DNA of 64,000 nucleotides from Mucor racemosus (GCA_027405735.1 JAPEHQ010000014.1:868001-932000); one strand, 5' to 3'; counted from the stretch's first letter, positions 49,307 through 62,112 are shown. Notes: generated from the sequence alone by a model not told the origin. A program made the numbers and translations.

Positions 49307-50422
49307 TTAATTTGCATCAATGTCACTATGAATCCAAGATCCAACTTTTTCAATCATATAATCGACATGTTTTGTCTCCAAACAAAATGCATGTGGAATA
49401 TTCTCGGAGCAGAGATGAATTTTTCCTAAATAAATATGCATTAGTCTCTGATTCTTCAATGATCTTAACAATAGAATCAGCTTATTACCTTCTGGAAAGT
49501 GCTTTGTCATATAATCATAATGGTCCTTGGGAGCCCATTTGTCATTAGCAGAATAATACATGATAAATTTGTCTAAATACTGGGTATAGAAATCATGATC
49601 TAATTCCTTGACAGTCTCCATTTCAAAACGAGCCAAGGTGATGACATTTTTCAAGACATGTTTATGAAGTAGTTGATGAGCAGTTACTTGCAATCCCTCG
49701 CCATCTTGACCTGTAGCAGTTTTAACAAGGAATTGACGAACAGGAGGTGCCAGATAAGATATGAGCGATCCTGCAATGCCGAATGCGGAAGCTGGTATCG
49801 TATTTACCAAACGCTATAATGAAAAATATTAAGGTTTTTGTCATCTAAAGGATCGCCCTGGTGTTCTCTTACAGTAATATTTACACCATTTGGCGTAATT
49901 GCGATCTCTCTCAGTGTAGGGAATAAAGCAATAACTTTTTCAATTCCATGATTAGGTCTTTTTTTCAAAACTGCAGCTGCAATGTAAGAGCCGATGGAAT
50001 GGCCCATCAAAATAAACTTGATATCAGGTCCATGATTTTTTCTAAGCGTATCTAAGCAATCTATTTTATGCTGAATCTGATCTTCGAGAGAATACAGTTT
50101 GTTATCTCCAGCATTGTTTTCGTGATAATTGATTGAATGCCCTTTATGGGAGACTAGTAGTCTTGGTTAGCATACTGTATTTATTCAATGTCTATTATTT
50201 ACCTCCTATGATTTCAAAAGATGGGGAATCAATCTTGGAATGAATGCCTTGAAGAAAACTAGTGTAATACTCAACAAGGCCTGGATTGCCAGGTATAAAG
50301 AGCAAAATCGTCTTGGCTTTATTAGTTGCTGGCCATAACAAAGCTTCTGTCTGATAACCAGATACAACCCAAACTGCACGTAAAGGTGTATATAAAGCTG
50401 AATTCTTCATTAAAGTTTGCAT
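49307..50422 (-). CDS. LDAH: Lipid-droplet-associated hydrolase
   Basis: Four exons: 50422-50203, 50153-49873, 49813-49489 and 49425-49307; 314 residues, close to human LDAH (325). It has the alpha/beta-hydrolase fold with IPGNPGLVEYY (oxyanion-loop region), nucleophile elbow GHSIGSY (Ser126), the SPNG-like TPNG segment, an acidic residue in YYSANDKWAP, and the C-terminal catalytic His in FPEGKIHLCSENIPHAF. The family sits on lipid droplets and affects neutral lipid turnover; its true substrate is debated. It shares a 205-bp divergent promoter region with the F-box gene at 50,628. Confidence 0.9.
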
Positions 50423-50627
50423 AGATAGTTTAATGAGTAATAAAAAAAATGTGTTTTTTATTGACCGTTCTCGAGTTCCCAAAAGAGCAATCAGAAACAA
50501 GCCACGGTTGGGAGGAAATTATCATCATTATAGTCTCATGGATTTCATATAAACTTTCCCACACAAAGAAGCTTTCAATCAAGTAAATCAACTCTTTTTT
50601 TTTTTTGTTTTTTTCATCCACAAAAAC
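50423..50627. promoter_or_regulatory. Divergent promoter region, LDAH / F-box gene 2
   Basis: Only 205 bases separate the two start codons, so both promoters must lie here or inside the genes. A T-run precedes the F-box ATG. No clear TATA box is seen. Confidence 0.5.
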
Positions 50628-52526
50628 ATGATAAGCCCTAAAAGTTTACCAACTGAAATTTACTATAGTATATTTCAGTATTTACCAAAGCCGTCTCAAT
50701 ATCAATGCATGTTTGTATGCAAATTATGGTTTTCAACTGCAGCACAGGTGTATTTTTCTGACTTTCTACTAGCAACTAATCGGCCCAAAATGGTGTTTGG
50801 ATTACTGCACTCTCTAAATGTTGGTAAATGGATCAGAACACTAAAAATATACGGTATACGCAGCACTCAATATCCATTTGGAAATCGAGAGCTCTGCCAA
50901 TTAATTGCAGATATGCCATATCTAAAAAAGCTTGAGCTTGACAACTATGATACACAAGAACATTTACAAACTTTGTTTCAAACACCCAAATACCAATTGA
51001 GGAATCTAAAAGAACTTCGGATTGGTTACAGTGGTGTCAATAATGAAATTGAGCGTTTATACATTTTGAACAATCTTAGATTATGCGAAAACATCGAACA
51101 TTTACGGCTTCAATACTTTCGCATTTACTTTGATGCTGAAAGACTCAAAGTTGTTCAATATCTGACACAGTTTAAAAGACTCAAACATTTAATCATTGTG
51201 AATAGCGTAAAAAATGGTGGAATAATCAACCTAAATCTCCTGTCTATAGTATGTGCTTGTCCTTTTTTACAGACGCTGGATTTTCGATCGTATTTTCCCG
51301 TTTCAATGAATACGGAATTGGAAAAATCTCAATTCAAGTATTTGCGATCTCTTACGTTGGGAATTCTAGATATCAATAGCCTTTACTTGAATGATATAAT
51401 GTACTGCATCTCTGCTACTACATTAGATTCTTTTACATTGGATATATATGAAGCCTCCTTGAAGCATTGGATCGATGACAATATATTTGAACCATTTAAA
51501 GCGCTGGTTAAACGTATCAGTAATTGTAAAAACGTCAAAATTAACATCATTACATTGCCAGAAAGGATGACTTTAGCAAGCCTAGTTCTCAAAGAGGCCA
51601 CAGTTTCTTTATGGGACATTATGAATACCATTCGAAATAATCGTCCGTTATTTGGTTGCCTAATCATTGATTTAGATAATGTTCGTTTTAATCGATTAAA
51701 TCCATGCATCGAAGTAATTAATAACCAAATCATCAAAATGAGGACATGTTTGTCATACCCCAACATTGCGAATAGCAATAACAGCTTTACATGGGACCCA
51801 TTTTTCTGCACTACACCTACCAATTATGGTCTCCCGTTTATTAATTCACTCTGCGTTGATTTTACATTGTTCTATTCCAAGAGTTTACGACGAATGATTC
51901 AACTATTGGAATGCTTATTATCACGATGTCATTGGCTCAAATATCTTTATATTGGATCAAACGTTTCCTCCATGCTATTTTGTCCAACAATTTCGCAACC
52001 TCATTGCTCCAATGCAGTTTATAAAGTCCAATGTATTGACACTACTACACCTGTTACAACTAATACAAAAGCTAATCTGAAATGTGCTTCTTTCGAAAGC
52101 ATGCAAATATCATCCTACCTGCTGCAAGTGATGTCCATTTTACTGAATATTCAAACAATCAAGATCAGTCATTGCTACTACGATAGAGATACTTCAGGTG
52201 CTATTGTACTGAATCTGCAAGAAATATTGTACATACCCAGACTTGAATTGACGCTGGACTTTTGGGATCAAGCAAGGCAAATTTTCCCACTTTTGATCAA
52301 GATACAAATGGGAGATCATTCCTTGTTTTATCAATGTGGCCCTCATCATTGCACAGCTTCTTTACAGCAGCCAACTATTGATAATATTTTTGAGTATAAT
52401 ATTGTCATCAATGTTAATTGTCAGCGTATTGATACCATTTCGCTGTATAATGCAATTGATACAAGTTTTGCTGTTTTGGAACCATGGTCTGACTACTTGT
52501 CGTCGATGAGTACTGAACTAGTTTAA
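50628..52526 (+). CDS. F-box/LRR protein, second copy
   Basis: Intronless, 632 residues. The N-terminal F-box reads SLPTEIYYSIFQYLPKPSQY, then CMFVCKLWFSTAAQVYF. Leucine-rich segments follow (LKKLELDNYD, LRNLKELRIG, IEHLRLQYF, LKHLIIVNS, LQTLDF, LRSLTLGI). It has similar length and architecture to the gene at 20,577 but very little residue identity outside the F-box, so it is not a recent duplicate. Expected role: substrate receptor of an SCF ubiquitin ligase. Confidence 0.85.
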   Translation: MISPKSLPTEIYYSIFQYLPKPSQYQCMFVCKLWFSTAAQVYFSDFLLATNRPKMVFGLLHSLNVGKWIRTLKIYGIRSTQYPFGNRELCQLIADMPYLKKLELDNYDTQEHLQTLFQTPKYQLRNLKELRIGYSGVNNEIERLYILNNLRLCENIEHLRLQYFRIYFDAERLKVVQYLTQFKRLKHLIIVNSVKNGGIINLNLLSIVCACPFLQTLDFRSYFPVSMNTELEKSQFKYLRSLTLGILDINSLYLNDIMYCISATTLDSFTLDIYEASLKHWIDDNIFEPFKALVKRISNCKNVKINIITLPERMTLASLVLKEATVSLWDIMNTIRNNRPLFGCLIIDLDNVRFNRLNPCIEVINNQIIKMRTCLSYPNIANSNNSFTWDPFFCTTPTNYGLPFINSLCVDFTLFYSKSLRRMIQLLECLLSRCHWLKYLYIGSNVSSMLFCPTISQPHCSNAVYKVQCIDTTTPVTTNTKANLKCASFESMQISSYLLQVMSILLNIQTIKISHCYYDRDTSGAIVLNLQEILYIPRLELTLDFWDQARQIFPLLIKIQMGDHSLFYQCGPHHCTASLQQPTIDNIFEYNIVINVNCQRIDTISLYNAIDTSFAVLEPWSDYLSSMSTELV

Positions 52527-52749
52527 ATCTATATATATCACAAATCTATCTTTTTTATAATAATTACCCTCGATTTCATTTTTTGTAATAAAATATGCTT
52601 GTAAAATATTAATTATTCGAGTGTTTGAAAAGCATCCCAATAAAACAAAAATAATATATATGAATATGCAGCTCGATAAGAAGTCTAGTCGAGAAAAGTT
52701 GATTGCTAATCTTCAGAATCAGAGCGTGCTCTCTTTTCCTAATAACTAA

Positions 52750-53910
52750 CGCCATGATATATGCTTTTGGGGATACATCTTAGACACTACTAAATAGATA
52801 TGAATTGGTCGCATTATGCTACCTGTTCCTAAATTATTTCACATCTCAAGGAAGACTAAAAAAAAACACGTAAAATGCACTAAAATTTACGCCCCACTTT
52901 TTATCCTTGCTTTTTTTTTTTTTCACTAAATAACACTAAGAAAAAATTATATGCCAATGTACCTGAGATGATCAACTTTGATCCAAAATTAAGTATCTGG
53001 AAATATCCTATTTTTTGCAGTTGGTATTAATTTTTCAATGCTAATGTTTCAGATTTTTACGCGTATTTCACTGCTAAAAACTAAAAACTTTGAGGCTCCA
53101 AATCTCTAAGAAAAATTAAGCTATACTAATACTTTTTAATAATAAAACTTACTTGTTTTGAAGTGCTCTATAACATATTTTAGTATAAAAAATTTCTGAG
53201 CACTTTTATTTTTTTTTCATTTTTTTTGACATTTTTGTAGTAGATTTCAAAATATTTGTTAAATTGAGCAGCAATTTTTTTACATTCATGTCATCACGCT
53301 CGTTGAGCTCTCTCGGACTCAATTTATTTTTTTTCAAAATATTGATTTTTCGTGGAGATATCCTCAAAAATGTGTACAAAAAGGTACCTTCATTTCTAGC
53401 TTCCATTTTTCCCTTATATACCCTCATCCCCAAATTCTGAATTTGAAAAAAATGAACAAAAATCTTGTTTTCTCTACGAAAAATGCAGCTAGAAGGTTTA
53501 GCAATAGCCCGATCGATAGATAATTGCCTTGCGCATTATTACAACTACTTATATTTAAAATATGCATATAAAAAGTTTTGTGTATCTTCAAAAAACTTCT
53601 AAAAATTCAATAGCATTTTACTCAAAATTTAACATAAAATATTTATCTGAATTTTGTTTAGGTGGATGCAGAATCCAAAACTGTAGGAAAAATATTTATT
53701 ACGCTATGTCTACTTACTTTGCAGTTTATGAGCCATTAAACGATTTTGTTTTTTTGATCATTTTTTATCGATTTCACAACAAATGAATTTTGGAACTCAG
53801 TATCATAAGCTGTAAGCTGTAATATAAGCTATTATTTTGATCATCTCGATGAAAAATCAATATTTTTCGCTGAAACAAAAAATTAATAATAGCTTTCAAT
53901 TAAATCTATC
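52750..53910. repeat. Family A repeat, copy A6
   Basis: Same orientation as A1. Conserved short frame on the minus strand at 53,206-53,427. Most similar to A5 (both read ...KNKLSPRELNER...). It carries an intact version of the site where A5 has its hAT-like insert (about 53,800-53,825). Confidence 0.75.
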
Positions 53911-54219
53911 TTATGCGTACATAAATAGATTTATTGGTTACAATTTGATAGCATGTTATCACTTTTTGTTGGGATTCATAATTACTTTTATGATAGCGTG
54001 CTGGACATTTAATTGCATTAGGGTTCAATAATTACGCAGTGATATTTTATCTATAGCATCTGTTGAGAACAGTCATCTATATATAAAACATATTATCATG
54101 TAAAAAAGAATAATGGGTAAACAGCATAAACGCTATTAAATATTTTTATTATTCTACACACTGTATATAGTGCGGTTGAATCAAGATTGCATTCAATCCG
54201 CATTACTCAAGAGGTTTTA
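53911..54219. other. Intergenic, no gene seen
   Basis: AT-rich sequence downstream of the cupredoxin gene. Confidence 0.35.
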
Positions 54220-55483
54220 TTACAAAGAAACATTATACTTCATTAACATTCCATCTCCTTCGTCATCCAAAGAGCCAAATTTAAATTGGCCCTTTCGTTG
54301 AAATGGTTTAATAGTAGCTGTATAAAACGAAGCTGGCATCAGACGAATGTAATCTACAACCTCATCATTCCAGCTGATTTGACTGTTCTCCCACTTGATA
54401 TATTTCACATCCCAATAAGTACCCCATCCTAAAAGATGCCAATCCACTGTATAATCCTTGATGATTAAATCCTTTGGTACTGAAGAAACTAATCCATTGA
54501 CACAATGAAATTGATTGGCCTTGTACAGTTGAATATCGTCGTATTTGGATTTATCGAAATCAGGGTATAGAGATGACATTGTTTTTTCAAGATAGGGTGA
54601 TAGATTCTCATCTCCCACTGTATTGAGTATACATATATTAGAAAAGATACAAATACCAATCTTAAACTTTAATTTACCAAACACAGATGTTACAACTTGA
54701 TCATTCGATAATGTGCCAGCTTTATAAACCGCAATGGCTCCGTACAATCCCGCATAACTGTGTTGAAAATTAATTACAACTATACATGAATTGTACTTTT
54801 TTTTTTTACTTACATGTCATTTTCTGAAACATGGGAATGATAGCCCCAAACAATAGAATTACCATCTTTTGGCCCAGGACCAGCTCTAGGCAAGACGTTC
54901 CATGTGTATGTATAATTTTGATTGGGTCCTATACTGCTTTCTTCATAGGAACCTTTAAAAATAGCACCTTCCATTTCAAATTCATAAAATATACCCTATA
55001 AACTATATCAATATATGAAAAAAAGTGTACTATTTCCGTGTCTTACATGTGGATGAATTGTATAATTTTTGGTAGCTCTATTCCAAAAGAACACTTGAAT
55101 AATGTCACCTACTTCAGCTCTTAAGATAGGGCCCATGTTTCCTTGCCAATGGAAACGCTTCTTTTTCTTCGTATAACTTAAATCCTCGTATTCATGATAA
55201 AGAGCTTTGTAATACCTTGTGCCTATTATATTGGTATCTATAAAAGTTACATCTGTTAATAAATATTAAATTTAAATAGTACGAAATTATTACCGGGCAC
55301 GTTTGATTTTGAGTCTATTTCACTGGCATAATCCCAGATGCCTTCTTCTGCTGTAATATAAAATCGCCGTACTTGTCCAGTGGGTGTTGCCTCGAATTCA
55401 TCTTGTAGCAGATCAAAATAATCATTGGATGCATTGACTGCAATATTAAAAAATAAAACCAAGCAATACAATAGCTTTTTCAT
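54220..55483 (-). CDS. Secreted ceruloplasmin-like two-domain cupredoxin protein
   Basis: Five exons: 55483-55294, 55252-55047, 54995-54814, 54757-54678 and 54617-54220; 351 residues. An N-terminal signal peptide (MKKLLYCLVLFFNIAVNA) is followed by a region matching domains 1-2 of ceruloplasmin/hephaestin/factor V: GPILRAEVGD, IHPHG (His130, His132), WGYHSH (His185, His187), VGDENLS.YLE, CVNGLV and LMPASF. The two HxH pairs normally feed a trinuclear copper cluster. The residues that make a type 1 copper site in ceruloplasmin domain 2 are not conserved, and there is no HCHxxxH domain. The usual enzyme has six domains, or three in Fet3. Ferroxidase activity is therefore doubtful for the protein alone. 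Confidence 0.85.
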
Positions 55484-55882
55484 ATTAAAAACAAGCAAGA
55501 AGAAAAAGCCAAGAAAGAAGGAAGCTCCGGGGCCACATCTTTATTTTACTTTAGAATCAGCTGATGTTTTATATCATTAAAATGTCAAATCAATGGCTTT
55601 TTCAAAGCAAAAAAAAAAAAATTAAATACAAATATGGCATCTTTTGCTTGATTTGAACCAGGTTAAAGAGATGCACGTTTATGTAGACCATGTACAATAA
55701 GTGTAAATTGTACCTGCAATCTTGCCGAATGATGGCAAGTGGCTACAAATATTGGTTTTGATTGGCCAGGTTGTAGAAAGCTTTGTGTTTGTTGGTCACA
55801 GTATAAAACGCATACAATTCCACTTGAATTTGCTTGAGTTTTGTATCTTTTTTCATTTCTATATTGTTTTCCTTTTAATACG
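55484..55882. promoter_or_regulatory. Divergent promoter region of the two secreted-protein genes
   Basis: 400 bases between the opposing start codons. On the plus strand a TATAAAAC element (about 55,801) and an inverted CCAAT box (GATTGGCC, about 55,760) suit the phosphoesterase gene. No tandem iron-type GATA sites are evident. Confidence 0.45.
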
Positions 55883-56778
55883 ATGAAATTCAATTTAATT
55901 GTTGTTGTCGCTGCGTTAGTAGGATCCACTTTTGCTTTACCAAACATTCAAAAACTCAAGCAAACACCTTTGGGTGTTCCTTATCAAGGTAAATTATAAA
56001 TTGTTTCATTTAAAATGAAGAATTAACGATAATTTCTATTACAGGAGAAGCTATTCAAATCGATAAAAACATTCTCTCCACTAAAAAGATTCCCTTTGAA
56101 TCTCATCCTGCCGGTGAGTTTTGTTGTTAGAATAATACAACAAAATATGCTAAAATAGACGAAATCATGAATAGGCAATGCATCTTGGCTGGGCATGAAT
56201 TTCGACTTCCAATATGTCAAGCCTGTTTTTGACGTTCTCAACTCAACTCAGGTACCATTGCTCAACAGAGGTATATCTTTTACATGTTGTAATTCTGAAA
56301 TGTCTATCTAACTTGTCCTTCATATAGGCGAATCACATATTACCGTTATCTCCCCACCCGAATTCGCTGAACTTGCTACTACTGGGATTACCATCGATCA
56401 AGTCAATAAGATTGCTTTGAATGAAAAGATTCAAGCTAGCAAAGTCAAGGTTGTTTGTCTCGGAAAAGAAGATGTCAATGGCAAAATTGTATATCAACTC
56501 ATTGTCTCCGCTCCTAATCTTGTTACAATTCGTCAAAAGGTGTTCCAATTGTTTGCTAAGCAAGGTGGTAATACCGCTCTTTTCGATCCCAACGTAAGTT
56601 GAACACCTGCGATTGCTTTTATATATATTTATACAATACTTACATGGTTGAAATATAGTCATTCTGGCCTCATATCACTGTTGGCTATACTTCTGGAGAT
56701 CTATTCCTTCAAGACGGTGTCTATAAGGGATCCAATGTGTGCTATAGACCAATTTCCCTCAAGAGCAAAGTTAAATAA
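55883..56778 (+). CDS. Secreted 2H-phosphoesterase-like protein
   Basis: Five exons: 55883-55988, 56045-56113, 56175-56270, 56328-56593 and 56659-56778; 218 residues. There is a signal peptide (MKFNLIVVVAALVGSTFA). Two HxT motifs, SHITVISPPEF (His94) and PHITVGYTSGD (His184), are spaced about 90 residues apart and each sits in a predicted beta strand. That is the hallmark of the 2H phosphoesterase superfamily, which acts on cyclic phosphodiester or RNA-end substrates. The closest group I can suggest is the 'Swiss Army Knife RNA repair-like' 2H branch found in fungi. Secretion is unexpected for RNA repair, so an extracellular nucleotide or RNA substrate is possible. Confidence 0.8.
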
Positions 56779-58315
56779 ATATAACAAGCATTTATACCAT
56801 AATAAAGATACTATATATAATACATTACTAAATGTAAAAGAATAGTAGAAATTCTATTGCCATAGCAAACAATAAACCCCAATTTCCTCCAGATTTAGCA
56901 TGGAAAGAAAGAGAATGTTAATTAATATTTACTAAATTAAATATTTACGATATTATCAATGATGTTAGATACATTTAAAATGTTTGGGGATAAATCTACG
57001 ATATATATATTTCTTTAAAGTCAACCCTTATTCACATGTTTCTGTGTAATAAAGATGTTGTATCATCATCAACGCAGTAATTCTGTTTGCAGTAGGTGTA
57101 GCAGATCAATTACTGTTGCACAACCAATATATGCATCTTGTTTTGTTCTACTGTGATCCCCACACTATAATAAACTATAATTACCACTTTACCCCATACA
57201 TGTTAATACAACATGTTAACATTCAATTGTTATAATTTACATTATATACATGACATAAAGTAATAAAAAGAAATTTATATTTATTTATGGTATAACCCAT
57301 CGTAATCAACAAGGTTTCATAACGTGCACGGATAAAAACATAGTAGGATAATTGCTGCAAAAAAAAAAAAAACAACAATACCTCAGACAAGTAGCATTAT
57401 AAGGTTTATTCGTCCACTATTTTCATAATATTAAATTAATGCAAAAAGGAAATGATGTTAATATAGTAAATAAACTAATCTCAAAAGAATCTATTCATGT
57501 AACCATTACTTTTTTGACCCCATTCTGTCTTGTATAAGATCAAGAATTCCTCCTTCTCGGCTCTCACTCTATAGTGCTATCATGTGCTTTGCCATAAATT
57601 CAATGACAATAATCCAAACAAGGATACTTGTATATATATAAATGATCAATTTGAATGTTACAAGAAAGTTCTTTTTGTTTATATAAAATAATCTTTTATA
57701 AAATAAACTCCAATTGACACATACATTACACTGCACAAAATTATATTTTTCATATGTTAATATCTATGTACATGTAATATATGTAACGCAATTCAGAATC
57801 ATATTGATATATTAATAGCTAAAACTAGTAAATTTAAACAGGGAAAGCCATAAAAGCAGTTATTCCCACAAGAGGATCAAGAATCAAATGATTTTCGGTT
57901 GTTGGGATGGGAAAAAAGTCCGAACATTTTTGTACCTGAATTTTGCTTTATTTTATGGTTTCAAATGTAAAACAATCAAAAATAAAAATAAAGAATAACA
58001 GCTTGAATTAGCAATAAAATATAATCCAATAAAGGTATATATACCAAATGTGTAAGTACCGGAATTATTCTGTTTAATGCTATTTTGTAATGCTTTAAAC
58101 AATATTGATTTTTTAAGATATCAAGCCATTCTTGTCACCTTATTTAGCAGTAAATTTAAACACTCAGCTTGAAAGTCCCATATTTGTTAGCTTTGTATTA
58201 CACAATGATTACAGGGACTAGTTTTTTCTTCTAGTAATTCTTGCACCATATATAAAGCCGTCATTTCGATTGTTTCCTTTATTCTTGAATTCCTTATTAT
58301 ATCAATTAAATAAGA
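56779..58315. other. AT-rich intergenic region
   Basis: 1.5 kb with no supported gene or repeat. Numerous TATATA runs occur; the last 80 bases before 58,316 include a TATATAAAG element suited to the Sec14 promoter. Confidence 0.45.
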
Positions 58316-59824
58316 ATGTCTCCTACTGCTTCAACTAATACCACCGCTACTGCCGAACCTTTGCCTGGACATGTCGGCAATTTGACAGTCAACGAACAAG
58401 ATATGCTCAAGCAAATTTGGACTCGTCTTTTCGATCTCTTCAAGCAAAAAGGTACCGAATATAAACCTGTAAAGCAAGAAGAAGCTCCTGCCAAGAAAGG
58501 TGGATGGTTCTCAAAGAAGGAAACCACCCAACAAAAGGATTTATTCATCGGTACAACCACTGATCCTACTTGGTTGTCTTTGCCTCTTGAGAAGGCAATG
58601 CCCTTAATTCCTGGTACTCTACTTGGTGGCACTTTCTGGAATATGGTTGCTACTGATAATCCAGATGCTGTTGTTCTTCGTTTCTTGCGTGCCCGTAAAT
58701 GGGATTTAGATGCTGCTTACAACATGTTAGCTAATACTCTTCGCTGGCGTTTAGTCATGCGTATCGATGATATTGTTGCTCTTGGTGAAAATGGTCTTCG
58801 TGATGAACTTAATAAGGCCAAGCCTGAATTGGGCGATTGCTTCATCACTCAACTCAATTCTGGTAAAGCTTATTTAGGCGGTCCTGATAAGGCTGGTCGT
58901 GGTATATGGTAAAGTTTTTTTTGTTGGATTATCCTGAAACACGAAATTTTAACATCTTTTTCTTTTAGCTTTATCAATGTTAGCCTTCATCTCAAGGAAG
59001 ATCAACCTGTAGAAATTATTAAGCTTTTGACCATGTACGTTATGGAAACATCTCGTGTAGTTGTACATCAACCTGTTGAATCTGCTTGTATCGTTTTCAA
59101 CATGGATGGCTTCACTCTCAAGAACATGGTATGTATTTGAATTATTTTTTTTTTCGTTGGGGGGGAGGGAGAATATAAAAGGGGGGATCACAACAGCCAA
59201 AGGTACAAGTGTAACAATTAATATTAACCTTAAATTTTTCTTTTCTAAAAGGATTTCGATTTTGTCAAATTTTTGGTAACTTGTTTCGAAGCATACTATC
59301 CCGAGACTTTGGGATCTTGTTTGATTCACAGAGCTCCTTGGGTTTTCTCTACTGTTTGGAATTTGATTACTCCTCTTTTGGATCCCGTTGTTGCTACAAA
59401 GATCCATTTCACCAAGGATTATAACGAATTACAAAACTATGTTGATAGCGCCTCTTTACCCGGCAATATTACTGGTGATAAGGATAAGAAGACTTTGGAT
59501 GAGAAGAAGGTTGATCCAGTTCCTCCTGGTACATTAGCTACTCCTACAACTGCTGCTTATCAAGATTACCAAGATATGATCAAGGAATATCAAATTGAGA
59601 CAATTGAATGGTCCAAGGCCAAATCTGTTGAGGGTGCTGAAACTGCTGCTCGTCATGAACTTGCTAGACAATATCGTCTTGCTCGTGTCAAGGCTGAATT
59701 AGATATCAGAGGTCCTACTGCTTATCAAGCCAAGGGTCTTGTTACTATCAATGAACAAGGTCGTGTCATTCTCAACTATGGTAGTGATGGTTGGACTCCT
59801 TTGGATATCACTGAGTCAGTTTAA
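58316..59824 (+). CDS. Sec14-like CRAL-TRIO lipid-transfer protein
   Basis: Three exons: 58316-58908, 58969-59128 and 59252-59824; 441 residues. An N-terminal extension (about 100 residues, Lys/Glu-rich, with KKGGWFSKKE) precedes the CRAL-TRIO N-terminal helices (NPDAVVLRFLRARKWDLDAA) and the CRAL-TRIO lipid-binding domain (GRGICFINVSLH, VFNMDGFTLKNMD, FEAYYPETLGSCLIHRAPWVF, and WNLITPLLDPVVATKIHF). The last about 90 residues are charged and helical. It most resembles fungal Csr1/Sfh-type phosphatidylinositol transfer proteins. Known role of the group: exchange of phosphatidylinositol with another lipid to support PI-kinase signalling. Confidence 0.92.
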
Positions 59825-60539
59825 ACTATTTATCTTGGCGTATATATATTTAGATGGTTCAAGGCTTTTTAGTTTCTGGAAAAGATAAAGTTTTTTAGCC
59901 ATATATAACAAACAAACAAACAAACAGCAAAAAAAAATACCCTCTCTTTCCTTACTTTTTCACCCCAACATATATTATTAATAAATGAATTTACTATTTT
60001 TCTATAATCAGACGTGCATGATATCATAATCCACTATACAAACTCCTCAATGAAAGCGCAATTAATCAATGCAATCGTAACAGTAAAGGATCAAACAATG
60101 AGTTGACGGAAAAGGGATTAGACTGATGCAAGTCAAGATTTGCTTACCGAAATGCAATTCTTGGCAATGTCTTGAACATCTTTCACCTCAAATTAGGTTG
60201 ATAGTACTTGGTCTACTTTCAAAAGAAAAGCTACAAATACTTGGTATTTATGCTTTTCTATTATGCCAAGTATATTTTGAAGATTAAGTAATTAAAACAG
60301 TACATTAAATGTATGTAATCATTGTTCATTGTGTGGTAAAAAAAAGACGAAATTTTTATGTAAATATACTTTCGTTAGTCCATAAACCACAATCAAAAAG
60401 ATCACAATCAATTTACTGAAGAAACTCATCAAGGGCATGCCCGATAACCCCTTCTGTTAATGAAGGGAATGGTCGTATTAATGAATTCAACATTTATATA
60501 ACTGAGCTTTTTTATGAACCGAGGAAATGTATTTTAGAG
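59825..60539. other. Intergenic, no gene seen
   Basis: AT-rich 3' region of the Sec14 gene with a short (AAAC)n tract at about 59,908. Confidence 0.4.
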
Positions 60540-61744
60540 CGTGCCTTCTTTTTCATAGCTAACCTCATACTAAACGCTTTTTATTATATACCTCAGATAA
60601 TGCTAAACAGATATAAATTGGCCACATTATGCTACCTATTTCTAAGATTATTCTATATCTCACAAAAGACTCAAAAACAGGTAAAACAAAAAACTCATTG
60701 CTTTTTTCTTGAAAACTGGGTCTCACTTTTCATCCCTGATCTACTTTTTTTTTTCACTAAATAGCACCAAGAAAAAATTATATGCCAATGTACCTGAGAT
60801 GTTCAGCTTTAATCCAAAAACAAGTATCCAGAAATATCCTACTTTTTACAGTTGGTATTAATTTTGCAGTGCTAAGGTTTCAGATTTTTTACGCGTATTT
60901 TACTGCTAATGGATTGAAAACTTTGAGGCTTCATATCTCTAGAAAAAATTAAACTACACTAACACTTTCTAATAATAAAATTTACTTGTTTTAAAATGCT
61001 TTATAACATATTTTAGTATAAAAAATTCTGAGCACTTTTATTTTTTTTCATTTTTTTGACATTTCTATAGTAGATTTCAAAATATTGGTTAAATTGAGCA
61101 ACATTTGTTTTGCATTCATATCATCGAGCTCGTTGAGCTCTCTCAGTCCCAATTTAGAGTTTTTTAAAATATTGATTTTTCGTGGAGATATTCTCAAAAA
61201 TGTGTACAAAAAGGTACCTCCGTTTCTGGCGCCCATTTTCCCCTTGTATACCCTCATCCCAAATTCTGAAACTGAAAAAAATTTGGATAAAAATCTTGTT
61301 TTCTCTACGAAAAATGTAGCTAAAAAGTTAAATAATAGCTTGATCGATAGATAATTTTTTTGCACATCATTTTCATTTATTATATTTTAAATATGCTTAT
61401 AAAAAGTGTTCTGTATCTTCAAAAAATCTCCAAAATTTCAATTGCATTTTGCTCAAAATTTTATGCAAATTTTTTTTTTCAAATTTTATATAGATGGATG
61501 CAGAATTTAAAACTGTACAAAAACCATTTAATACGCTAGGTTTACTTACTTTGCAGTTTACGAGCATTTAAATAATCTTGTTTTTTGAATCATTTTTCGT
61601 CCATTTTTTCATAACGATTTTGGGACCCCGTTATGATAGGTTATAAGCTGTGATAAAAACTATTATTTTGATTATCTCGACGAAAAATTAATATTTTTTG
61701 CTCAAACAAAAAATGCAGAGTAGCAATCAACTAGACCTATCCTG
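60540..61744. repeat. Family A repeat, copy A7
   Basis: Same orientation as A1. Conserved short frame on the minus strand ending near 61,257 (MRVYKGKMGARN). It is followed by D and C segments, mirroring the 17-19 kb block. Confidence 0.75.
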
Positions 61745-62112
61745 TGAATACAAAAATCAAGCGCTGTGATAATGAGTTTTAAGTTTTACAAAATAATAAA
61801 CTATTACTTACAACTGCAGAAAACAAAGAAAAAAATCCAATTAATCTTCAATTATACATCACGGTAGATTTAAATATATCCTGCATAAAATTTTATATTT
61901 CTACTTTCACAAATCACTGTGAATTGAGAAAACCATCATCAAAACATGATATTTCTGTCCAATAAAACTACCTGTTGCGTCCTATATATATTTTCATCAT
62001 GTTTGATAAATAATGCTTAAAAAAGAATACAATTAAAGGAAAATGAGTAATGAATCAGTTCTTTAACTATATAATAAACACAAGATATCGTTTATTTAGA
62101 TATAAAAGTATG
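61745..62112. repeat. Segment D plus truncated family C
   Basis: 61,745-61,972 matches the reverse complement of 18,050-18,319. From about 61,973 family C starts (TTTGATAAATAATGCTTAAA) and runs until the LTR insertion at 62,113. Only about 18 bases of C are readable after the LTR. Confidence 0.65.
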
